The position numbers and the translations under genes were made by a program. A stretch of DNA of 49,572 bases, from the IMG/VR virus record IMGVR_UViG_3300038435_000063, positions 1-49,572 of that record. The stretch is one strand, 5' to 3'. The stretch is from a virus. The notes below the pieces were generated by a model that was not told the DNA's origin, did not search any database, and saw nothing but the letters and a program-made list of their open reading frames with translations. Position 1 is the first letter of the stretch. The number at the start of each line of letters is the position of its first letter. Of this stretch, positions 30,720 through 36,302 are shown one piece after another.

Positions 30720-32660
30720 TCAGCCAACTCGACGCTTGGGACGCCGAACGTTTACTACCGGATTCCACGGTTGTACAGCATGGAATTCCGATGCCAGGAT
30801 GTAACGCAAGGCATCAACGCAATGGTTATCCTTGTCCACGGGCTTATCAAGGAACTCATGCCATTGGTACGTCCGGAGTTCCCGAATCAGATTGGTGCAG
30901 TCCCTGGAAATGTAAAGCTTAGGCTTGCCGTCTGCCGCGAGCTTGAGATGCTGCTGGACTACATTGATGCCCGCCTTGATATCCTTCTTGGCTGGCGTGT
31001 TCGGCAAGCCCCGGATGCGGAACTCTGCACGCTCCTGCAAACCGCCGTAGTCCGCATAGGTCATCCAGTTGTCGTTCCAGCTCTTCGCCTTGATCGCTTC
31101 GACGTGTTCCTCAATTGTCGCTTCCCTACGGAAGTATTCATCGTAAACATAGTAGCGCCCTTCCCGGTCACGCGCTGCGAAAATGCAGACGGTCGGATGG
31201 TTGTAACCGAAGTCCAGCCCGCGAAAGTGGGGCCAGTCATCCGGAATGTGCCTTGGCTGGATAACATGAATTGCCGGGTTGAAGGACTTGTAAACCGATC
31301 CGTAGTAGCTGCTAAACGCGCCGATCCTTCTCGCTTCCCGTTCTTCCTCAAGGCAGTTGTCCAGAATGCGACGGATGGCACCGGGGGCAACCTTGTCATT
31401 GCATTCCCCATTCATCCGGTAAAACTTCCAGTCCGTGTAGCGCTCTTGGTTTTCGTAAATCTGTTCTATGTACGGATCGGGCCTAAGTGGCGTAAGGCTG
31501 TAAATCTGGCTGCCGGGGTAATGGTAATCACGGCACCGCGCCCAAATGGACCCAAGCCGATCCGGGCTGATTTGTTCGTCAATCCAGAAACCGCCGATGG
31601 ACGATGCTTCAAACTTCTCTTGCTCGCTTTCGCCAGACTTCATTTCAATAACCCAGTTGTTACCGTGCGCATCGTTTTTCAGGATGACGGTAAGGGGTTG
31701 CTGCTGTCGCTGGCTGTACCACGTGTAACCGGCTATTGCGCTTCGCGGAATGAACCGGGACATGTGGGTTTGCCAACACGTGCCAATCGATTTATCGAAG
31801 GTTGGGCCAATGATCCAGATTGGACACATCGGGCGAGGTGGCGGGGTTTCCAGGATGTGCGTTGCCATCTTTGCGGCAGCCACGATGGATTTACCGCTGT
31901 TGTGATGCCATACCCCGCTCAGTTCGTAATTGTGGTTCTTGGCAACGGTTAGATCATAGAACCGATCTTTTTTCACATAGCGAACTTTGGTAATATGGGG
32001 GCATGAAGCAAAAGTATCCTTGGCCACTAGAGGCAATGAAAGACCTCTACACGTCTGGCCTTGAAGTTGTGCATCACATTGACAATAACCCTGGCAACAA
32101 TGCCATTGAAAACCTCGCCCTGTTTGCGAGCAATGCCGATCATCTGCGGGAAACCCTGGCTGGTAAATGCCCGAACTGGAGCGCAGCGGGCAAGGCTCGG
32201 ATAGGACGTGCTTTAGAGGCAGCCACTGACCGGCGGCGCACAAAACCCGATGCGCCAAAGTCGCCACGAACTGGCAACCATTGGACAGCGTAAACTCGTA
32301 TAGGTCGGCAATGCCCTTCACGAATGGCTTTGACGCCAGTGCAATCTCCCGCTGCCCCGTCTGCTCATTCAACGAATGGACGTGGAACGGTCCTGCAATT
32401 TGGTCCAGCCTGCAATACTCTTCCGCTATCGGATCATAAAGTTCCGTCCAGCCCGCAAGACAGCCCGTTCCACCTAAGCAACAAGCGATGCCGTTGAACT
32501 TCTCGGTTAGAAAACTGGTCTGCTGGTCATAAAGTTCCGGCTGGTCAGGACGAGGCTCGAAGTTCCGCAACGGTAGATTGAGCGCATCGTGAAGCAAGGC
32601 AATTAGCTTCTTGTCCTTGCTCTTCAGGATCGTTTCAATTTCGTCGTCAGTGAACTGCAT
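30720..32660 (-). CDS. Terminase large subunit interrupted by an intein
   Basis: 646 residues as read; 458 after removal of a 188-residue intein (residues 67–254). The exteins join as LGGTG + SGKSIVAAAKM, a complete Walker A motif. Walker B is GGFWIDEQ. The C-terminal nuclease has FRGLDFGYNHP, YADYGG and DKDNHCVDALRY, with the three expected acidic residues. The enzyme packages DNA into the prohead, using ATP and cutting DNA. It follows the small subunit gene by 15 bases. CTAGATA (32665–32671) lies four bases before the ATG. Without splicing the ATPase would lack an intact P-loop. Confidence 0.9.
   Translation of the reverse strand: MQFTDDEIETILKSKDKKLIALLHDALNLPLRNFEPRPDQPELYDQQTSFLTEKFNGIACCLGGTGCLAGWTELYDPIAEEYCRLDQIAGPFHVHSLNEQTGQREIALASKPFVKGIADLYEFTLSNGCQFVATLAHRVLCAAGQWLPLKHVLSEPCPLRSSSGIYQPGFPADDRHCSQTGRGFQWHCCQGYCQCDAQLQGQTCRGLSLPLVAKDTFASCPHITKVRYVKKDRFYDLTVAKNHNYELSGVWHHNSGKSIVAAAKMATHILETPPPRPMCPIWIIGPTFDKSIGTCWQTHMSRFIPRSAIAGYTWYSQRQQQPLTVILKNDAHGNNWVIEMKSGESEQEKFEASSIGGFWIDEQISPDRLGSIWARCRDYHYPGSQIYSLTPLRPDPYIEQIYENQERYTDWKFYRMNGECNDKVAPGAIRRILDNCLEEEREARRIGAFSSYYGSVYKSFNPAIHVIQPRHIPDDWPHFRGLDFGYNHPTVCIFAARDREGRYYVYDEYFRREATIEEHVEAIKAKSWNDNWMTYADYGGLQERAEFRIRGLPNTPAKKDIKAGINVVQQHLKLAADGKPKLYISRDCTNLIRELRTYQWHEFLDKPVDKDNHCVDALRYILASEFHAVQPWNPVVNVRRPKRRVG
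31899..32462 (-). other. Intein in the terminase Walker A motif
   Basis: 188 residues. Block A begins at C1 (CLAGWTELYD). Block B is TLAH near residue 68. Blocks F/G read FYDLTVAKNHNYELSGVWHHN, here split as FYDLTVAKNHNY and ELSGVWHHN, with Asn188 and the next extein residue Ser. All splicing residues (Cys1, block B Thr/His, His-Asn, +1 Ser) are present, so it should splice. No in-frame endonuclease motif is seen; residues about 95–150 are an odd Gln/Cys/Gly/Ser-rich linker. That stretch is the complement of a plus-strand HNH gene (32003–32293). Confidence 0.9.
32003..32293 (+). CDS. HNH endonuclease encoded antisense within the intein
   Basis: 96 residues. VVHHIDNNPGNNAIENLALF and SNADHLRETLAGK match the conserved core of the HNH_3-type phage endonucleases (HH, xxN, H). 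It lies wholly inside the intein coding region but on the other strand, opposite intein residues 57–153. TAATAT six bases upstream and GGGGGC before the ATG give a possible start signal. It would serve as the homing enzyme for the intein in trans. Confidence 0.75.
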   Translation: MKQKYPWPLEAMKDLYTSGLEVVHHIDNNPGNNAIENLALFASNADHLRETLAGKCPNWSAAGKARIGRALEAATDRRRTKPDAPKSPRTGNHWTA

Positions 32661-32675
32661 TACCTATCTAGCGGT

Positions 32676-33287
32676 TCACATCGCTTTCCTCTGCTTGCCT
32701 TCCAGGATCGTCAGCCCGGCAGCCTTGCGGATTTCGTCAACCTTCTGCCTGAGTGATTCGGACGGCATCAGGGTATCGGACTGCTCGCCAGCCTTGTTCG
32801 GGCGGTACGCTTCGTCATGCGTTTGCAGATAGAACTTGATGAGTTCCGTATTGGGCGGTAAGTGTTTGATTTCCTTCTTGATCGGCAACCAGATTTGCTT
32901 GCCAACCGTGTCCTTGACGAGCTTGCCTTCGTGGTCCCGCTTCGCCTCCCAATAAGTTTTAACTTCCTTGACCTCGCCCAGCATGTACCGATAGAGATGG
33001 CTTTCCACTTGGGCCTTGCGGCTGTCCTTCACTAACTTCCACTGAATGGCGAAATCAGAATAGACTTGCCGAGTGTAGGTAATGGAGATGCTGCTAACCT
33101 TCATTAGTCGGGCCATGTCAGTCTGAGAAACGCCCTTGGCATGTAGGCGCATGGCTCGCGCTTGCTGGGCATGGGTGAGCGGGCAGGCGCAGGCTTTGGC
33201 CATCTTTTCGGCAAGCTCCTGGCTGATCCAGGGAAAACGCCGCATCAGGCTGTCAGGCTTCGTAAATTGTGGGTGTCGGCTTGGCAT
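32676..33287 (-). CDS. Terminase small subunit
   Basis: 203 residues. The N-terminal half has an HTH: LTHAQQARAMRLHAKGVSQT, DMARLMKVSSISITYTRQVY. The rest is helical and charged (KAQVESHLYRYMLGEVKEVK), as expected for oligomerisation and contact with the large subunit. The gene is followed 15 bases later by the large subunit. CTAAATA (33293–33299) lies five bases before the ATG and directly after the terminator at 33313, so it must have its own promoter there. Confidence 0.75.
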   Translation of the reverse strand: MPSRHPQFTKPDSLMRRFPWISQELAEKMAKACACPLTHAQQARAMRLHAKGVSQTDMARLMKVSSISITYTRQVYSDFAIQWKLVKDSRKAQVESHLYRYMLGEVKEVKTYWEAKRDHEGKLVKDTVGKQIWLPIKKEIKHLPPNTELIKFYLQTHDEAYRPNKAGEQSDTLMPSESLRQKVDEIRKAAGLTILEGKQRKAM

Positions 33288-33312
33288 GCTGGTATTTAGC
33301 GGATGCCACGTT

Positions 33313-33346
33313 AAAAAAAGGAACGGGGCAGTTCAAACCCCGTTCC
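33313..33346 (-). terminator. Rho-independent terminator before the terminase genes
   Basis: GGAACGGGG (33320–33328) pairs with CCCCGTTCC (33338–33346), followed on the minus strand by seven T's. It ends the recombinase transcript. Confidence 0.9.
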
Positions 33347-33384
33347 CGCCTCATCTTCTAGTTCTTTCCACGAACTGCTTGTAT

Positions 33385-34065
33385 CTATTCGGCTCGCAAC
33401 AGAATTGCCCGGACTTGCACGTGTTTCCAGATTTTGCCTTGCCGGGTCGTATAGCCTTCCGCGTTCAGCCGGTCAGCGATGGCTTGCAGGGTTTCGCCAG
33501 CCTGACGCATCTCCTGGATCATGGGCAGGACATGGGCATAGGCTTGGGCGGTTTGCTGCTGAATGGCCATCCGGCTGGCCCGGTTGCCCTTCCTGCGGGC
33601 GGCATCGGTCAAGTTCCGGCATTTGGGCAGTTGTGCGCCCAGCAAGCCCCCGCGAGCCTTGTAGGCTGCCAGGGCTGCTTTCGTCCTTGTGCTGATGTCC
33701 TTGGCTTCCTTCTCGGCAACGGCAGCCAGGATATGCAGGGTGAACCGATCCGCGTTCGGCATGTCGGCGAAAACGATCTCGACGTCGCTTTCCAGCAGCT
33801 GGCTCAGGAAAGCGACATTGCGGGACAGCCGATCCAGTTTGGCCACAATCAGGGTTGCGCCACGGGCTTTGCAGGTTTGCAGGGCTGCCGCCAGTTGCGG
33901 GCGCGATGACAACTTGCCGGATTCCGCTTCAGTGAACGCGGGCAGGACCGGGCGGGTTGCCAGCTGGGCGAACCGCTCGACCGTCGCTTGCTGGGCTTCC
34001 AGGCCAAGCCCGGAGCGCTCTTGCTTGGTTGTGCTTACGCGGTAGTACGGGATCAGGGCTTTCAT
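33385..34065 (-). CDS. Small serine recombinase (resolvase/invertase type)
   Basis: 226 residues from ATG 34065. The catalytic domain begins IPYYRVSTTKQERSGLGLEA with Ser11; later motifs include LIVAKLDRLSRN and AAVAEKEAKDISTRTKAAL. The C-terminus has a short HTH-like part (GETLQAIADRLNAEGYTTRQ, GKIWKHVQVRAILLR). It is the size of resolvases and invertases, unlike the large integrase at 45094. It could invert a phage segment or resolve multimers; no inverted target sites were spotted. AAAGGA precedes the start. Confidence 0.85.
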   Translation of the reverse strand: MKALIPYYRVSTTKQERSGLGLEAQQATVERFAQLATRPVLPAFTEAESGKLSSRPQLAAALQTCKARGATLIVAKLDRLSRNVAFLSQLLESDVEIVFADMPNADRFTLHILAAVAEKEAKDISTRTKAALAAYKARGGLLGAQLPKCRNLTDAARRKGNRASRMAIQQQTAQAYAHVLPMIQEMRQAGETLQAIADRLNAEGYTTRQGKIWKHVQVRAILLRAE

Positions 34066-34076
34066 GGCTGGTCCTT

Positions 34077-34280
34077 TCACTTGCGGTTGATGCTGGTTGC
34101 CGGAACGCTGATCGGGAAAAGTTCTTCGTCGGGACGGACCACGATGGACTTGCCAGCCTGACGAATGACCACGGCGGAATGAAAGAGCAGCCCGCGATGG
34201 AACGCAGTGATGTTGCCAGGGATGGCCACAATCTGACCGGGCTTCACGGGCTTGACCTTGGCTTGCTTGACCTTGTTCAT
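34077..34280 (-). CDS. Small basic protein upstream of the recombinase
   Basis: 67 residues, MNKVKQAKVKPVKPGQIVAI ... TAFHRGLLFHSAVVIRQAGK. It looks like a short beta-barrel. TAGGAGCC precedes the ATG and the next gene follows after 11 bases, so the two form an operon. Function is unknown. Confidence 0.5.
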   Translation of the reverse strand: MNKVKQAKVKPVKPGQIVAIPGNITAFHRGLLFHSAVVIRQAGKSIVVRPDEELFPISVPATSINRK

Positions 34281-34711
34281 GGTAGGCTCCTAATTAGAAT
34301 TGTGACACTAGGACAAATGTAAGCTCGCTTGATCGGTTAAGCAAGCTCGCATCAGTGAACGTTGATGCGTTTTTCTAAAGTATTTTCCTAGATGAATGGT
34401 GCTGCATTTGGTGAACGAATCGAAAATTGAGAGTTGTTATGTCCGGGCGCACCGCTCACTCAGCCAGGGCATGGGGGGTAGGGGGCTTGATTTTGACATG
34501 AGATGAACCGACTACCAAGCCAGGACCACTAACGATGCTGGCCTGATGCTGCTCTAATGTAAAGCATTGTGTGCTAAGGGTTTGCGCTGGCGATGTAAGG
34601 CTGCTTGATCGTCCGACCAAGTTTAGCTTTAGCTAATAAGTGGTTCTGATGGTATGTATAGCTTGTCCTAGATTGGGGTGGAAAAGTGAATGGCTGCACT
34701 ATCATAAGGGT
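34281..34711. other. Divergent intergenic region, about 430 bases
   Basis: No convincing gene. It contains direct repeats of AAGCTCGC (about 34322 and 34343), a G-rich stretch (GGGGGGTAGGGGG) and, at the left, sequence upstream of the recombinase operon with TTGTCC-like and TAATTA-like boxes on the minus strand. At the right end TATCAT (34700–34705) lies before the gene at 34712. It is probably regulatory. Confidence 0.4.
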
Positions 34712-34969
34712 ATGATAAACCTCAACCCCGAAGCCCTAGCCCTAAAGGATAAACTGGTCCAAGCCAGTCTGAAACTCAAGTGTAACGATCCTCGCTCGCG
34801 GGTAACGGCAGAAGAACTAGACCAGTATTTCAAGGACTTGTCTGAACGAGACGTGTCGTGGCAGGAAATGGATGACTTGCGACACTTCGCCGATCCCCGA
34901 ACCAAATGGGTTATCCATCAGGCTTGGCACCATTCAATCCGGAAACGACTGGACGAATCCAATCCCTAG
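34712..34969 (+). CDS. Small helical protein
   Basis: 85 residues from the ATG at 34712 (MINLNPEALALKDKLVQASL), then a charged helical body (EELDQYFKDLSERDVSWQEM) and IHQAWHHSIRKRL. The start has TATCAT six bases upstream and AAGGG next to it; the longer frame from 34640 is not supported. It overlaps the 3' end of the convergent gene by about 60 bases. Unknown function. Confidence 0.5.
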   Translation: MINLNPEALALKDKLVQASLKLKCNDPRSRVTAEELDQYFKDLSERDVSWQEMDDLRHFADPRTKWVIHQAWHHSIRKRLDESNP

Positions 34970-35183
34970 CGAACCAAGGTGTATCGATTCGCTCCCATTG
35001 CTGAGCATCGCTCAAGCGAGCCTCTGCCTGCCTTATGCAATGCCATGCCCCGCAATATGGCACAATCCTCGTCTCCCGTTCCAGGAAGTTGCGGGCTATG
35101 CTGTCGCAATAGTTGCACTGCGTTCCGGTCCTGCGCATGTAATGAATCTGGTTGGCCAGCGAGAGTTCAGGGTTGCGTTTCAT
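34911..35183 (-). CDS. Small cysteine-containing protein
   Basis: 90 residues from ATG 35183, which has a GGGAGGT ribosome site. It has CNYC and CGAWHC, suggesting a zinc knuckle (MRRTGTQCNYCDSIARNFLE). Last of three overlapping tiny genes on the minus strand. Confidence 0.5.
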   Translation of the reverse strand: MKRNPELSLANQIHYMRRTGTQCNYCDSIARNFLERETRIVPYCGAWHCIRQAEARLSDAQQWERIDTPWFARDWIRPVVSGLNGAKPDG

Positions 35184-35289
35184 GGACCTCCCAAACTGGC
35201 AAACAATTGCGCTGGTAGGGTATCGACGGATCATAGTCATCGGCTAGTGTTCGCTCAACTCGGAAATAGCGTGATTGTGGTTCATCCAT
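35167..35289 (-). CDS. Tiny overlapping gene (40 residues)
   Basis: MDEPQSRYFRVERTLADDYD then PSIPYQRNCLPVWEVHETQP. It overlaps the upstream gene by 8 bases and the downstream gene by 17 bases. It is called because it bridges two probable genes in a coupled chain. Unknown function. Confidence 0.35.
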   Translation of the reverse strand: MDEPQSRYFRVERTLADDYDPSIPYQRNCLPVWEVHETQP

Positions 35290-35461
35290 TGCTGCTCTCC
35301 ATACATGTGCATTCCTTGGCATCTTGCAGGCTCTGAAACACTTCCCGATGTTCTAACTTGCCGCCGCTCAGCCGCAACAGGCACCACATGCCATGATCTT
35401 TTTTCAGACACCACAAGCCATCCTCAGACCAGTATTCGCCTTGCTCTTCTGTCCAGTTCAC
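35282..35461 (-). CDS. Small protein with GTG start
   Basis: 59 residues, start GTG 35461 with AGGAGAG upstream. Sequence VNWTEEQGEYWSEDGLWCLK ... LQDAKECTCMESSNG has tryptophan- and cysteine-rich ends. It follows the gene at 35473 by 11 bases. Unknown function. Confidence 0.45.
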   Translation of the reverse strand: MNWTEEQGEYWSEDGLWCLKKDHGMWCLLRLSGGKLEHREVFQSLQDAKECTCMESSNG

Positions 35462-35472
35462 TTGCTCTCCTA

Positions 35473-35664
35473 CTAAAGCAGCCTGACGCCTTTGCCCTTG
35501 GCTTCCAGCGCGGAAATTCTCTTGTTTAGCTGCGTCAATTCAATGTCGACGAAGTCGTTGGCGTCTTTCAGACCGTCGCACAAGTCCTTTAGACAGTGGG
35601 ACAATCCCTTTACTTGCTGGGCGAGCCTGATGACTGCGTCCAAGTGTTGTGATGTGTTTTCCAT
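35473..35664 (-). CDS. Small coiled-coil protein
   Basis: 63 residues with heptad-like leucines and isoleucines (LDAVIRLAQQVKGLSHCLKD, IELTQLNKRISALEAKGKG). TATATT (35670–35675) lies five bases before the ATG, with AAGGT between. It heads the chain of tiny genes to its left. It may act as a small partner protein; unknown function. Confidence 0.5.
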   Translation of the reverse strand: MENTSQHLDAVIRLAQQVKGLSHCLKDLCDGLKDANDFVDIELTQLNKRISALEAKGKGVRLL

Positions 35665-35681
35665 ACCTTAATATAGCTGGC

Positions 35682-36272
35682 TCACTGGCTTTTTTTGTGG
35701 TACTGCGCTGGGGAAAAGACTCTTTCCCAGGACCAACCTTTGCTGATCCGCCATCTGATCGTGCCACAACTAACGCCAATCGTCCTAGCCCATGCCGCCA
35801 AGGTCATGGTCTGTCCGTCATAGGTCAGGTAATTGGGTTTCTTGCGGGGTGCCAGCAGCCGTTCCGGCGGGGTGCCGCGATAGTGGCGGGAGTATAGCCG
35901 ATTGGGGCTGATGCCCAGTTCCTTCGCCCATTCGGTGATGCCCTTGGTTTCGCCGTTGATGGTCAGCCGCAGTTGCTCGCGGGCCTCGCACAATGTCCTA
36001 GCCATCGCACGGTTGTAGCGCTGGAGCATGCGTTCCGGGGTCATCCGGCACTGGCTGGCCCATTCGCTCAGTAGCTTAGTTTCGCCTTGCCAGGTGATGT
36101 TGAAGTCGGGTGATGGTTCGGGCTGCGCTTGTGGCTTTGGTGGCGCTTGGGGCTTGGCTATGGTAGTGGTAGCCTGGCATTCGTTTAGCTCGGCTTCCCA
36201 CCGATCAGGCCATCTGCCGATACATCGCTCTTCGATCCAGACCTCCCACTTGCCTTTGACGAAAACGATCAT
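35682..36272 (-). CDS. WPDRWEAE-domain protein with three HTH-like modules
   Basis: 196 residues. The first 35 (WEVWIEERCIGRWPDRWEAE) match the start of the protein at 20825. Three modules follow: NITWQGETKLLSEWASQC, LTINGETKGITEWAKELGIS and LTYDGQTMTLAAWARTIGVS, each with the (W)-A-x-x-x-G and GW/RGxPxER-type end. A DNA-binding function is inferred from the module's occurrence at the end of HNH proteins. It lies downstream of the primase gene on the same strand. TATTGT (36278–36283) lies five bases before the ATG. Confidence 0.6.
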   Translation of the reverse strand: MIVFVKGKWEVWIEERCIGRWPDRWEAELNECQATTTIAKPQAPPKPQAQPEPSPDFNITWQGETKLLSEWASQCRMTPERMLQRYNRAMARTLCEAREQLRLTINGETKGITEWAKELGISPNRLYSRHYRGTPPERLLAPRKKPNYLTYDGQTMTLAAWARTIGVSCGTIRWRISKGWSWERVFSPAQYHKKSQ

Positions 36273-36302
36273 GCCTTACAATAGTTGCCAGGAAGTTAAA
36301 CT

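Noticed and set aside
30771-31952. 393-residue plus-strand frame opposite the terminase
   Set aside because: It is antisense to a clearly conserved terminase and has no recognisable domain or ribosome site.
34281-34711. tRNA or structured RNA in the recombinase upstream region
   Set aside because: No cloverleaf or long stem could be built by eye. It is described only as intergenic.
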